Below are positions 8,579 to 17,228 of a DNA stretch of 64,000 nucleotides, one piece after another. Under the pieces are notes generated by a model that was not told the DNA's origin, searched no databases, and worked only from the letters and a program-made list of their open reading frames with translations. This stretch comes from Methylobacterium sp. E-066 (GTDB taxonomy: Bacteria; Pseudomonadota; Alphaproteobacteria; Rhizobiales; Beijerinckiaceae): contig NZ_JAKSYO010000128.1 of NCBI RefSeq assembly GCF_022829635.1, forward strand, positions 1 through 64,000, read 5' to 3'. Each line of letters begins with the position of its first letter. Within the stretch, counting starts at the first letter, position 1. A program made the position numbers and the translations under genes.

Positions 8579-9943
8579 TCAGGCCCGGGCGGTGCCGACG
8601 TCGCGCAACAGGACGGGTTCGGCATCCGGGGCGCGCTCGTCGCTGCGGATCTCCAGGCGGTTCAGCGGCCCGACGATGACGAGGTAGGAAAGGGCGCCAA
8701 TCAGAGCGACCACACCGATGTAGACGAGGGCGAGGTCGAAGGAGCCCATCTCCTTCACGATGATGCCGATGGCGAGCGGCGTGACGATGCTGGCGAGGTT
8801 GCCGCACAGATTGAAGATGCCGCCGCTGACGCCCATGATCTGCTTTGGCGAGACATCGCCGACGATGCACCAGCCGAGATTGCCGATGCCCTTGGCAAAG
8901 AAGGCGACACTCATCACCACGATCACGAACACGTCGGACGGCACGTAGTTGGCGAGCACGATCGTGCTGGAGAACAATAGGCCGACGATGATCGGCGTCT
9001 TGCGCGCCGTCGTCAGGCTGAAGCCGCGCCGGAGCATCCAGTCCGACCATAGGCCGCCCGCGAGGCCGCCGAGGAAGCCGCAGATTGCCGGGATCGCCGC
9101 CACGAGGCCGACCTTAAGGATCGACATGCCCCGCGCTTCGAGCAGGTAGGTCGGGAACCACGTCAGGAAAAACCACGTGATCGTGGTCAGGCAGAACTGA
9201 CCGATATAGATGCCAATCATCATGCGGTTGCTGACGAGGGCCTTGACCTCGGACCAGCGGATGCGATCGCGCTTGTCGCCCATGTTCGGCAGGCCGCCAC
9301 CGGCTTCAATGTAGTCGAGTTCACCCTGGTTCACGCCTCGATGGTGGCGCGGCTCGTGGACGTAGAGCAGCCACACGACGCCGAGGATGATGCCGACGCC
9401 GCCAGCCCAATAGAAGATCGCCTGCCAGCTATGGGCGTGCAGGATCCACGTCATGACCGGGGTGAACACGGCCAGCGCAAAGTACTGGGCGGACTGGAAG
9501 ATCGAGGTCGCGAAAGCGCGTTCCTTCGTGGGGAACCACATCACGGTGAGGCGGCTGTTGGCCGGGAAGGCCGGCGCCTCCGCGATGCCCATGAGAAAGC
9601 GCAGGGCGAACAGCGCCAGGAAGGTGAAGGAGACAACGTGGACGAGGCCCTGCATCATCGTGAGGGCTGACCACAGGATCAGCCCGATGCCGTAGACGAG
9701 GCGAGCGCCGTACTTGTCGAGCACCCAGCCGCCTGGGATCTGCATCGCCGTGTAGGCCCAGCCGAAGGCCGAGAAGGCGAGGCCCATTGTGATCGCGTCG
9801 AAGCCGAATTCGGTTCGCATCGACGAGGCGGCGACCGACAGGGTCGCGCGATCGACGTAGTTGAAGGTCGTTGCGAGGAAGATCAGCGCCAGGATGACGT
9901 ATCTGACCTTGGTCTGCTTGAGCGCTTGCCCTGCCTGAGCCAC
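8579..9943 (-). CDS. MFS transporter, aldarate (GudP/GarP-like) family
   Basis: A 454-residue major facilitator with about 12 hydrophobic segments. The N-terminal FNYVDRATLS and the loop GGWVLDKYGAR are characteristic of the anion:cation symporter (ACS) group that includes the glucarate/galactarate carriers GudP and GarP. The GTG at 9943 is taken as start because GGAGGA sits 5 bases before it; a TTG at 9988 would add 15 residues without a site. The downstream neighbour is an acid-sugar dehydratase, so the pair likely takes up and opens the catabolism of a hexarate. Expression is probably driven from the 9.95-10.4 kb gap. Confidence 0.85.
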   Translation of the reverse strand: MAQAGQALKQTKVRYVILALIFLATTFNYVDRATLSVAASSMRTEFGFDAITMGLAFSAFGWAYTAMQIPGGWVLDKYGARLVYGIGLILWSALTMMQGLVHVVSFTFLALFALRFLMGIAEAPAFPANSRLTVMWFPTKERAFATSIFQSAQYFALAVFTPVMTWILHAHSWQAIFYWAGGVGIILGVVWLLYVHEPRHHRGVNQGELDYIEAGGGLPNMGDKRDRIRWSEVKALVSNRMMIGIYIGQFCLTTITWFFLTWFPTYLLEARGMSILKVGLVAAIPAICGFLGGLAGGLWSDWMLRRGFSLTTARKTPIIVGLLFSSTIVLANYVPSDVFVIVVMSVAFFAKGIGNLGWCIVGDVSPKQIMGVSGGIFNLCGNLASIVTPLAIGIIVKEMGSFDLALVYIGVVALIGALSYLVIVGPLNRLEIRSDERAPDAEPVLLRDVGTARA

Positions 9944-10435
9944 GGCGATCCTCCGATGTCGAGGCCCGTCTCGGTGCTCAAGGAGCAACGGCAGCCTTCG
10001 TTCAGCGGGACTCGTGGAGCAGAGCCGTTTACGTGTCCAACATCATTCCTGGATCGATTGATGCGCAATCGGCATCGATGCATGAAGGCGGCTCACAAAT
10101 TTGTAGTTTCGAGCTGCTGTCGAATGCCCTGTATTCGCGAATGCAAGCTAAGAGCGGCCAGTCCATTTTCCACCCGACCCCGCCGTTCAGAGACGCCAGT
10201 CGACGTGACTTTAACGGCCGAAGGCGGCCTGCCCGCTCTGGAGCAAGGGATGCAGAAAAGCAGCCTTGATCGTGCCGAGAATTTTTAACCGACGGCGGTC
10301 GCGTCAATTTGGGCAGACGTTATTTAAGGGAGGATATCCGGCCTGACCTGATCGAGACGGTAAGCCTTCCTCGCAGCGGTGGCTGATTTGGCATCCGAGT
10401 TGCTCATCCTTCCGGTACGCGTCCGGAAAACATTT
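9944..10435. other. Intergenic between divergent operons, 492 bp
   Basis: No gene seen. It separates the minus-strand aldarate operon from the plus-strand DUF485-actP operon, so promoters for both should lie here. ATCGATTGATGCGCAATCG-GCATCGATGCAT around 10052-10083 contains interleaved inverted arms and could be a regulator site. A copy of the 24-nt repeat occupies 10216-10239. Confidence 0.4.
10216..10239 (+). repeat. Dispersed 24-nt GGCCGAAAGC repeat, copy 4 (diverged)
   Basis: GGCCGAAGGCGGCCTGCCCG followed by CTCT. The left half is well kept and the right half has drifted. Confidence 0.45.
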
Positions 10436-10699
10436 ATGGCTGAGCAGATCTCTTCACCCTTCCAGGCAGGCGTCGGAATTGGGCGCCCCCGGCTCGGCTT
10501 CGCCCTCACGGCGATCCTGATCGTCTTCTACTTCGGCTTCGTCGGGCTCGGCGCCTTCGCGCCCGCCGTCCTGGCCAAGCCCCTTGTCGATGGCGGTACG
10601 GTGACCGTCGCTTTCGCGTACGGTCTCTTCGTCATTGCGCTCGGCGTCGTGCTGACCGGGATCTACGTGCTCATCGCGAACCGCGAGGGCATCCGATGA
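10436..10699 (+). CDS. DUF485 small inner-membrane protein
   Basis: An 87-residue protein with two predicted membrane helices ([18 protein letters not shown] and a second around [21 protein letters not shown]) ending in a short charged tail, the hallmark of the DUF485/YjcH family. In many bacteria this gene sits directly before actP, as here: its stop overlaps the actP start by four bases (ATGA at 10696). It is thought to accompany the symporter, but its role is not established. The ATG at 10436 is preferred over an upstream GTG at 10379 because the family starts shortly before the first helix. Confidence 0.8.
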   Translation: MAEQISSPFQAGVGIGRPRLGFALTAILIVFYFGFVGLGAFAPAVLAKPLVDGGTVTVAFAYGLFVIALGVVLTGIYVLIANREGIR

Positions 10700-12339
10700 G
10701 TGTTTCAGCGGCGCGCCGTACGCTGATCGGTCTCGCTCTCCTCGCGCCAGCACCGGCGCTCGCGCAGACGGGGGGCGCCGGCGGTGGCCTCAACCTGACG
10801 GCGATTGCGCTCTTCACCACCGTCGTTATTGGCACGCTGCACATCACCTACAGAGCGGCAAAACGGACGCAATCGGCTTCCGATTTCTACACGGCCGGAG
10901 GACGGATCACGGGCTTCCAGAACGGACTCGCGATCGCCGGCGATTTTATCTCGGCAGGCGCCTTCCTCGGGCTTGCCGGCCTCGTCTACGGTAACGGCTT
11001 CGACGGCCTCATCTATGCGGTTGGATACACAACGGGGCTGCCAATCGTGGTCTTCCTGATGGCGGAGCGGCTCCGCGCGCTCGGCCGCTTCACCTTCACG
11101 GACGTCGCCTGTACGCGCCTTCAGGAGAAGCCGGTCCGCATCTTCGCGGCCTCGGCGTCCTTGGTCGTGATCGCATTCTACCTCATCGCTCAGATGGTGG
11201 GAGGCGGGCAGCTCATCCGTCTTCTGCTCGGCCTCGATTACATTTACGCGCAGTTCATCGTTGGAATTCTGATGATCTGCTACGTCCTGTTCGGCGGCAT
11301 GGTCGCGACGACCTGGGTGCAGATCACGAAAGCGGTGCTGTTCATCATCGGCGGGACCGTGATCGCGCTGCTCGTAATGGCCCATTTCGGCTTCGATTAC
11401 GGCGCCCTGCTTCGGCAAGCGGTCTCTCGTCACCCCCGCGGCGAGTCGATCCTGACACCGCAATTCTTGTCCCGTGATCCCATCTCGGCGATATCGCTCG
11501 GTCTCGCGCTGATGTTCGGGACCGCGGGCCTGCCCCACATCCTGATGCGGTTCTTCACGGTGCCCGACGCCCGCGCCGCCCGGATATCCGTATTCTGGGC
11601 GTCCGTATGGATGAATTACTTCTTTGCGCTCGTATTCATCATAGGGTTCGGAGCGCTCGCCCTGGTCGCCAAGAATCCAGCCTACGTGAATGCCGCCGGC
11701 GGCCTGATCGGCGGCGGGAACATGGCGGCGATCCACCTCTCGCACGCGGTCGGCGGCGACCTGATGCTGGGGTTTATCTCGGCCGTCGCTTTTGCGACCA
11801 TCCTCGCAGTCGTGGCGGGTTTGACGCTCGCTGGGGCGACCGCGGTGTCGCACGACCTCTACGCCAGCGTGTTCCGACGCGCCGGCGCGAGCGATGCGTC
11901 CGAGGTCCGCGTCTCACGCTACGCGACCGTGGTCCTAGGGATCGTCGCGATCGGGCTCGGCATCGCGTTCCAGAACCAGAACGTCGCCTACATGGTCAGC
12001 CTGGCGTTCTCAATCGCCTGCTCGTCGACGCTGCCACTGCTGATCCTGGTCCTATATTGGCCGGGGCTCACCACGCGCGGTGCCGTGACCGGGGGATGCG
12101 TCGGGCTCGGAACCGCGCTCTTGTTCACCATCCTAGGTCGGCCGGTCTGGGTCGGCGTGCTGGGCTACGCGACACCGATTTTTCCGATTGATCCGCCGAC
12201 GATCGTGACCATGCCGCTCGCGTTCCTCGTCTGCTACGTCGTGTCCGTCATGGACAGAAGTCCGCAGGCGGGGATCGATCACCAGCGCAGTGCCTCAATC
12301 GGCCGGACAGCACCGCCCGCTTCCGTGCCGGCGGAATGA
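10696..12339 (+). CDS. actP: Cation/acetate symporter, SSS family
   Basis: A 547-residue sodium:solute symporter. It begins with a signal-like hydrophobic leader ending in ALAQ, as in E. coli ActP, and then has about 13 membrane helices. Family motifs include [24 protein letters not shown] and [22 protein letters not shown] [18 protein letters not shown]. It should import acetate, or related short acids such as glycolate or pyruvate, with a cation. GAGGGC lies 5 bases before the ATG, and the gene overlaps the DUF485 gene by four bases. A GST gene follows after 19 bases, probably in the same transcript. Confidence 0.88.
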   Translation: MSVSAARRTLIGLALLAPAPALAQTGGAGGGLNLTAIALFTTVVIGTLHITYRAAKRTQSASDFYTAGGRITGFQNGLAIAGDFISAGAFLGLAGLVYGNGFDGLIYAVGYTTGLPIVVFLMAERLRALGRFTFTDVACTRLQEKPVRIFAASASLVVIAFYLIAQMVGGGQLIRLLLGLDYIYAQFIVGILMICYVLFGGMVATTWVQITKAVLFIIGGTVIALLVMAHFGFDYGALLRQAVSRHPRGESILTPQFLSRDPISAISLGLALMFGTAGLPHILMRFFTVPDARAARISVFWASVWMNYFFALVFIIGFGALALVAKNPAYVNAAGGLIGGGNMAAIHLSHAVGGDLMLGFISAVAFATILAVVAGLTLAGATAVSHDLYASVFRRAGASDASEVRVSRYATVVLGIVAIGLGIAFQNQNVAYMVSLAFSIACSSTLPLLILVLYWPGLTTRGAVTGGCVGLGTALLFTILGRPVWVGVLGYATPIFPIDPPTIVTMPLAFLVCYVVSVMDRSPQAGIDHQRSASIGRTAPPASVPAE

Positions 12340-12358
12340 ACCAGCTCAGGATTGCAGC

Positions 12359-12994
12359 ATGATGAAACTGATCAGCGCGACACCGAGCCCGTATGCCCGC
12401 AAGGTGCGGATCGCGCTCGCCGAGAAGGGCATCCCTTTCGACCTGGAGACCGAAGTGCCCTGGCACGGCACGTCCGTGACACCGCAGTATAATCCGCTCG
12501 AGAAGCTGCCGGTCCTCATCCTTGAGGATGGCAGCGCCGTCTACGAGTCGCACTACATCATGGAGTGGATCGAGGCGAAGTGCCCGACGCCGCCGCTCGT
12601 TCCGGCGGATATCGACGGCCGGCTCCTGGCACGCAAGTTCGAGGTGTTATGCGACGGCACCTGCGACGCGTTCGTGCTCATGTTCTTCGAGCAAATGCGC
12701 GAGCAGGGGCGGCAGAGTCCGGAATGGATCGCCCGACAGCGCCGAAAGGTGGATGGCGGAATGCGTGAGATCGCCCGCCTGATCGGCGACCGTGATTACG
12801 CGGTCGGCGACAGCTTCGGGCTCGGGGACATCGCGGCCGGGACGGTCGTCGGGTATCTCACCGTTCGCTGGCCGGATTACGCGTGGCGTGAGCAATACCC
12901 AAGCCTTGCCGCCTACAGCGATCGCATGGAACGCAGGCCTTCCTTCCAAGAGACGAAACCCACGCCGCAGCAGATCACCGAGAAGGTGGTGTAG
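12359..12994 (+). CDS. Glutathione S-transferase family protein
   Basis: A 211-residue two-domain GST. The thioredoxin-like N-terminal half begins KLISATPSPYARKVRIALAE, with the catalytic-type Ser in TPSPYARK, and has the glutathione-binding LPVLI...(E)SHYIMEWIE pattern at ~45-70. The all-helical second half follows. AGGA seven bases before the double ATG at 12359/12362 supports this start rather than the upstream extension at 12290. It is the third gene of the DUF485-actP run. GSTs of this kind conjugate electrophiles or serve in specific degradation steps; no substrate can be given. Confidence 0.85.
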   Translation: MMKLISATPSPYARKVRIALAEKGIPFDLETEVPWHGTSVTPQYNPLEKLPVLILEDGSAVYESHYIMEWIEAKCPTPPLVPADIDGRLLARKFEVLCDGTCDAFVLMFFEQMREQGRQSPEWIARQRRKVDGGMREIARLIGDRDYAVGDSFGLGDIAAGTVVGYLTVRWPDYAWREQYPSLAAYSDRMERRPSFQETKPTPQQITEKVV

Positions 12995-13044
12995 TCTGCC
13001 ATGCGTCTGTTCCGGCCGAGCACGTCATCGTGGGGAGGTAAACC

Positions 13045-13329
13045 ATGATAGGCCATGGCCTTGAACAGGCCGCGCGGATCATCGCTGAGAACGTCGCCTC
13101 GGCCTTCGAGAGCCCACCGAATCGGAGATCGTTTCAGGTGGGCGAGCGCGAGATAGTCGTTGCTGGCCTGATTCGCGAATTGCTGCCCGTTTTACCGTTG
13201 GCGGAAAGCGATACCCTGGCCCAAGCACGCAACCGATATCTTGCGGTTATGGCGGAGGTTGGGATCTTCGGCCCACGTGTCGAGGCAATCGACCCCGGCG
13301 ACGGATCAGTGACAATGCGGCGAGCGTGA
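13045..13329 (+). CDS. Small hypothetical protein
   Basis: A 94-residue soluble protein with no motif I recognise. The ATG is preceded by GGGGAGGTAAACC, a strong ribosome site, and codon use resembles the neighbours, which argues for a real gene. It begins about 50 bases after the GST stop on the same strand, so it may be the last gene of that operon. The N-terminal half is helical in character (LEQAARIIAENVASAF) and the middle is hydrophobic/charged (ERE-IVVAGLIRELLPVLPL). Confidence 0.5.
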   Translation: MIGHGLEQAARIIAENVASAFESPPNRRSFQVGEREIVVAGLIRELLPVLPLAESDTLAQARNRYLAVMAEVGIFGPRVEAIDPGDGSVTMRRA

Positions 13330-14015
13330 ACACGATCAAACCGAAAGCCGCCTGAGAATAGTCAGTCACGATTATTTGGTGCCAAGTCGCGCTCAACCTC
13401 GATCAACGCTGCCGTAGCCGAGTTGAGGCTTGTCAAATTATTGCCAATCAAGCGCAAATATTTTCGGATACAAATTGGCAACATACGGGCAGACCCTTAT
13501 GAAGAGCTCAAGTGCTTTCATTTCGCTTCTGCGGTCGTATTGATCAGATATGATGCGCAATGAGCACTAAGCCTAAAATTGTTGCTCGACTTGCAGATAG
13601 TATGGGCTAACGTTGCACTTTAGAACGGCGCCAATCAGGTGGTTCGATCGGTCAGGTTCTGGCCAGGTTCCTGCAGTTTGTGGTCGTCTTGTTCACTTCC
13701 CGGTCCGGGGATGGTTCGGGTGTTGGGATCCCGCGCGACCAGTAGGGAAGAGCCCCAAACAATTCCAGACAAGCAGATGTGGCGAGCGTCGCATGGCCGA
13801 TATCAAGATACGTATCCCATCGGGCACCTCTAGGCTGCCCACAAACCAAGCAGATCCCAAACGTCATTGGTGAAACGCCTGCGGATGCGCTCCTTCAATG
13901 CGATTCCCGCGTTCGCGGCTGCCGACACGCTGCCCCCGCTCTTTAGTCTGACGCCCTCTCCATCACAAGGACGAGGCGGGGCCGCGGCCCCGGAACTTTA
14001 CCGAGGATCAAGATA
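13330..14015. other. Intergenic, 686 bp, upstream of the nitrite operon
   Basis: No convincing gene. 13400-13610 is more AT-rich than the surroundings. The last ~40 bases hold a perfect 14-bp GC palindrome (13978-13991) just before the first gene of the nitrite operon, so the operon promoter and leader should lie here. Short open frames at 13613-13873 lack a ribosome site and family resemblance. Confidence 0.45.
13978..13991. repeat. Perfect GC palindrome in the nitrite operon leader
   Basis: GGGGCCGCGGCCCC, a self-complementary 14-mer ending 24 bases before the ATG at 14016 and just before a GAGGAT ribosome site. It could act as an operator, or fold within the leader RNA if the transcript starts upstream. 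The function is not known. Confidence 0.4.
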
Positions 14016-14363
14016 ATGGAATCTATTCCAAAGTTTCTCCAGGGCGTATTTGAATACTCCGGGGCCGGACTTGACCAGTCGGCCCTCCTAGCATCGACAT
14101 TAATCTATACGGTTCCAAGTACCAAGCGGGCGCAGTTTGTTTATCTTCGCGCAGGCAATTCAGGACCCGAACTGATCTGCCTGTCGCTGGTCATCGCCGG
14201 GAAGGCCGCCCGTTACCTACCGATCGGCGCTAAGGCCGGCATGAACGTGCCGCTGACGATCGTCGAAGATCTGCCGCCGGACACGCAGGTTGAGATCCAC
14301 CTCTCCGCCCCCGAGGGAGCCACCGGCCAAGTCGTGGTCGATGTCGGCCTCCTGGAGATCTGA
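14016..14363 (+). CDS. Small conserved-looking protein of unknown function, first gene of the nitrite operon
   Basis: 115 residues with no recognised domain. The pattern is mostly beta (alternating segments such as AQFVYLRAG, LICLSLVIAGKAA, TQVEIHLSAP, GQVVVDVGLLEI) with no signal peptide and no cysteine cluster. GAGGAT lies upstream of the ATG. It ends 39 bases before nirB on the same strand, so it is probably co-transcribed and may help nitrite assimilation. That link is from position only. Confidence 0.6.
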   Translation: MESIPKFLQGVFEYSGAGLDQSALLASTLIYTVPSTKRAQFVYLRAGNSGPELICLSLVIAGKAARYLPIGAKAGMNVPLTIVEDLPPDTQVEIHLSAPEGATGQVVVDVGLLEI

Positions 14364-14402
14364 ACGGTCCGATCGCGCGAAGAACCCAGCAAGAGAGCCT
14401 TC

Positions 14403-16850
14403 ATGAGCAAGCAGAGACTCGTGGTCGTCGGAAACGGCATGGCCGGCGCCCGTGCAGTGGAGGAGGTGCTGGCCCGGGGCGGCGCCGAGATGTTCGACAT
14501 CGTCATGTTCGGCGACGAGCCCTACGGCAACTACAACCGCATCCTGCTTTCCGAAATCTTGAACGGGACTCAGGATACCGACGGGATCACCATGAACCCG
14601 CTATCTTGGTATGCGGAGAACGGCATTACGCTCCATGCCGGCCACCGCGTCGAGAAGATCGATCGCGCCGCCAAGGTCGTCATCGCGAACACGGGCGTGC
14701 GGGAACGCTACGACAAGCTGATGATCGCCACCGGCAGCCGCGCCTTCATTCCGCCTATACATGGCGTACGGATGGAGGATGGTAGCCTCAAGCCCGGTGT
14801 CTTCGGCTACCGCACCGTCGCGGATTGCCAACAAATCGTCGACTACGCCCGAAGCAGCAAAGTCGCGGTCACGATTGGCGGCGGCCTTCTGGGCCTTGAA
14901 GCCGCGCGCAGCATGACTGTGCTGGGCTGCGAGTCGCACGTAGTGCACCTCGCCGGCCATCTCATGGAGATGCAGCTCGATGTGGCCGCGGGTGGGCTCC
15001 TGAAGAAGACCATCGAGGGTATGAACATCCAGGTTCACACCGCAAAGCAGACCACTGAGGTAATGGGCACCAACAAGGTCGAGGGGCTGCGCTTCAAGGA
15101 CGGCACGGAGCTGCCGTGCGACCTCGTCATCGTCGCAGCCGGGATCCGCCCGAACTCGGAGATCGGCCAGTTCTCGGGGCTGACGGTCGAACGCGCCATC
15201 GTCGTCAACGACCACATGCAGTCGGTGGACGACCGCGATATCTACGTGGTCGGGGAATGCGCGCAGCACCGTGGCCGGCTCTACGGCTTGGTCGCACCGC
15301 TTTACGAACAGGCGAAAGTCTTCGCCGAGCACGTCACCCGGACCAATGTAAACGCGGCCTATCACGGCTCGAAACTCGCCACGAAGCTGAAGGTGATGGG
15401 TGTCGAACTCGCGTCGATGGGCATCACCGATCCGACGGACGACAACGACGAGGTCGTGCAGTTCACCGAGCCGAAGCGCGGCACGTACAAGAAACTGATC
15501 GTACGCGACGGCCGGTTGGTCGGCGGCATCCTGATGGGCGACATTTCCAAGGCGCCGTTCCTGATGCAGGCCTTCGCGCAGAACGCACCGCTGCCGGACG
15601 AGCGTCTGTCGCTGATGTTCGACCTCGGCACACCGTCCGCGAAGGTCACCTATGACGAGATGCCGGCGGAGACTCAGGTCTGTAACTGCAATGGCGTAAC
15701 CAAGGCCGGCATCGCGGCCTGCGTTATAGCTGGCGCTAATAGCTCCAAAGCGGTGATGACTCAGACCCGCGCCGGCATGGGCTGCGGCGCCTGCAAGGGT
15801 GAGGTGACCGAACTTGTTTCGTGGCTCCTGGGCGGTGAGGTCGAGGAGGACCCGTCGGTCCACTACTACGTGCCGACTATCCCGCTGCGGAAACCGGAAC
15901 TGATGAGGGAAGTGGTCGCCCGCGGCCTCAAGTCGGTCTCCTCGGTGTTCCGCGAACTCGGGAACGGCGAGGTCGATGCCGGCGCTAAGCCGGCGCTCGC
16001 CTCATTGCTGATCACCGTATGGAAAGGCGAGTACGACGACGAGCGCGACGCGCGTTTCATCAACGACCGCGTCCACGCCAACATCCAGAAGGATGGCACC
16101 TTCTCGGTGATCCCGGAGATGCCCGGCGGCGTCTGCACGCCCGACGAGCTGGTCCGCATCGGCCAGGTGGCGCAGAAGTACAACGTCCCGCTGGTGAAGC
16201 TGACCGGCGGGCAGCGCGTCGACCTCGTCGGCCTCAAAAAGGATGATCTGCCCAAGATCTGGAGCGACCTGGGCTTCAAAGCGGGCTATGCCTGGGGCAA
16301 GAGCTACCGCACCTGCAAGAGCTGCATCGGCACCGATTTCTGCCGGTTCGGGCTGGGCGATTCCATGGGCTTCGCCCAGCGCATCGAGCGGCGCTACCGC
16401 GGCATCGACAGCCCGGCTAAACTCAAGCTTGCCACCGCTGGATGTCCGCGTAACTGCTCCGAAGCCTACGTGAAGGATGTCGGCTTCGTCGCGATCGGCG
16501 ACGGTAAGTGGGAGATCTACGTCGGGGGGGCTGCCGGCGCCCATATCCGCAAGGGCGACCTGCTCACCACCGCCAAGGACGAGACTGAGGCGATGCTGAT
16601 CGGCAGCCGCTTCATGCAGTTTTACCGCGAAAATGCGAAGTGGAAGGAGCGGACCTACACCTTCATGGAGCGGGTCGGCCTAGAGCGGGTCCGCGCCGTG
16701 GTGGTGGACGACAGCGAGGGGATCTGCGCCGATCTCGACGCGGCCATGGAGGCCTCGATCGCTGCCTGTGTCGATCCCTGGCTCGAGGCGGTCGCCCCGA
16801 AGACTGCCAACCAGTTCACTTCGGTGATCCCAGCAAAGGAGGAAGCGTAA
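14403..16850 (+). CDS. nirB: Assimilatory nitrite reductase [NAD(P)H] large subunit
   Basis: An 815-residue cytoplasmic flavo-sirohaem enzyme reducing nitrite to ammonium with six electrons. The N-terminal half is the FAD/NADH reductase (GNGMAG near 10; second nucleotide loop IGGGLLGLEA at ~158). A BFD-like [2Fe-2S] domain has Cys427, 429, 461 and 464. Two ferredoxin-like sirohaem domains follow, with the [4Fe-4S]-sirohaem cysteines at 641, 647, 681 and 685 in the expected C-x5-C...C-x3-C spacing. It is of full length for the family. The stop overlaps the nirD ATG by one base (taATG), consistent with translational coupling. Confidence 0.96.
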   Translation: MSKQRLVVVGNGMAGARAVEEVLARGGAEMFDIVMFGDEPYGNYNRILLSEILNGTQDTDGITMNPLSWYAENGITLHAGHRVEKIDRAAKVVIANTGVRERYDKLMIATGSRAFIPPIHGVRMEDGSLKPGVFGYRTVADCQQIVDYARSSKVAVTIGGGLLGLEAARSMTVLGCESHVVHLAGHLMEMQLDVAAGGLLKKTIEGMNIQVHTAKQTTEVMGTNKVEGLRFKDGTELPCDLVIVAAGIRPNSEIGQFSGLTVERAIVVNDHMQSVDDRDIYVVGECAQHRGRLYGLVAPLYEQAKVFAEHVTRTNVNAAYHGSKLATKLKVMGVELASMGITDPTDDNDEVVQFTEPKRGTYKKLIVRDGRLVGGILMGDISKAPFLMQAFAQNAPLPDERLSLMFDLGTPSAKVTYDEMPAETQVCNCNGVTKAGIAACVIAGANSSKAVMTQTRAGMGCGACKGEVTELVSWLLGGEVEEDPSVHYYVPTIPLRKPELMREVVARGLKSVSSVFRELGNGEVDAGAKPALASLLITVWKGEYDDERDARFINDRVHANIQKDGTFSVIPEMPGGVCTPDELVRIGQVAQKYNVPLVKLTGGQRVDLVGLKKDDLPKIWSDLGFKAGYAWGKSYRTCKSCIGTDFCRFGLGDSMGFAQRIERRYRGIDSPAKLKLATAGCPRNCSEAYVKDVGFVAIGDGKWEIYVGGAAGAHIRKGDLLTTAKDETEAMLIGSRFMQFYRENAKWKERTYTFMERVGLERVRAVVVDDSEGICADLDAAMEASIAACVDPWLEAVAPKTANQFTSVIPAKEEA

Positions 16851-17188
16851 TGGCGGCCGGCGAAGTGCTGCTCGGCGCGGTCAAGCAAATCCCGACCGGT
16901 GAGGGGCGCACCTTCCGCGTCGGCGAGCTGGAGATCGCCGTATTCCACACAGCAGAAGAACAAGTATACGCGACACAGGCTCTCTGCCCGCATCGCCAGG
17001 GGCCGCTGGCAGACGGTCTCCTGGGCGGGACCACGCTTATGTGCCCACTGCACGACCGAACTTTCGACCTAAAATCCGGTTGCGGCACGAGCCACGAGCA
17101 TCTCGGTCTCGTCACCTATCCAGCTTGGGTCGTCGACGGCCAGATCTGGGTGCGGCCGGAGCCTGTCCAGGCCGAGGCGGCGGAGTAA
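16850..17188 (+). CDS. nirD: Nitrite reductase small subunit, Rieske-type
   Basis: A 112-residue partner of NirB. The two Rieske-like cluster motifs, CPHRQGPL and CPLHDRTF (C-x-H and C-x2-H), are intact, so a [2Fe-2S] cluster is expected, unlike the E. coli NirD which has lost its ligands. The start is the ATG overlapping the nirB stop, with GGAGGAAG 8 bases upstream inside nirB. It probably carries electrons or stabilises the large subunit. Confidence 0.93.
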   Translation: MAAGEVLLGAVKQIPTGEGRTFRVGELEIAVFHTAEEQVYATQALCPHRQGPLADGLLGGTTLMCPLHDRTFDLKSGCGTSHEHLGLVTYPAWVVDGQIWVRPEPVQAEAAE

Positions 17189-17228
17189 AATCGGCGACTT
17201 CTTTCCAAACAATCAAGGAGTCTCTGCC

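Noticed and set aside
7568..8980. 470-codon plus-strand frame across the dehydratase and transporter
   Set aside because: It spans two real genes on the other strand, including their junction, which a true gene would not do.
10705..11853. 382-codon minus-strand frame opposite actP
   Set aside because: Shadow of a membrane-protein gene; the charge-rich translation is what antisense to hydrophobic codons gives.
13560..13610. A 16-codon open frame (MSTKPKIVARLADSMG)
   Set aside because: Protein-like start but no ribosome site and no context; could be a chance frame or a gene stub.
13613..13873. 86-codon plus-strand frame before the nitrite operon
   Set aside because: No ribosome site, Trp/Arg-rich unlikely composition and no family resemblance.
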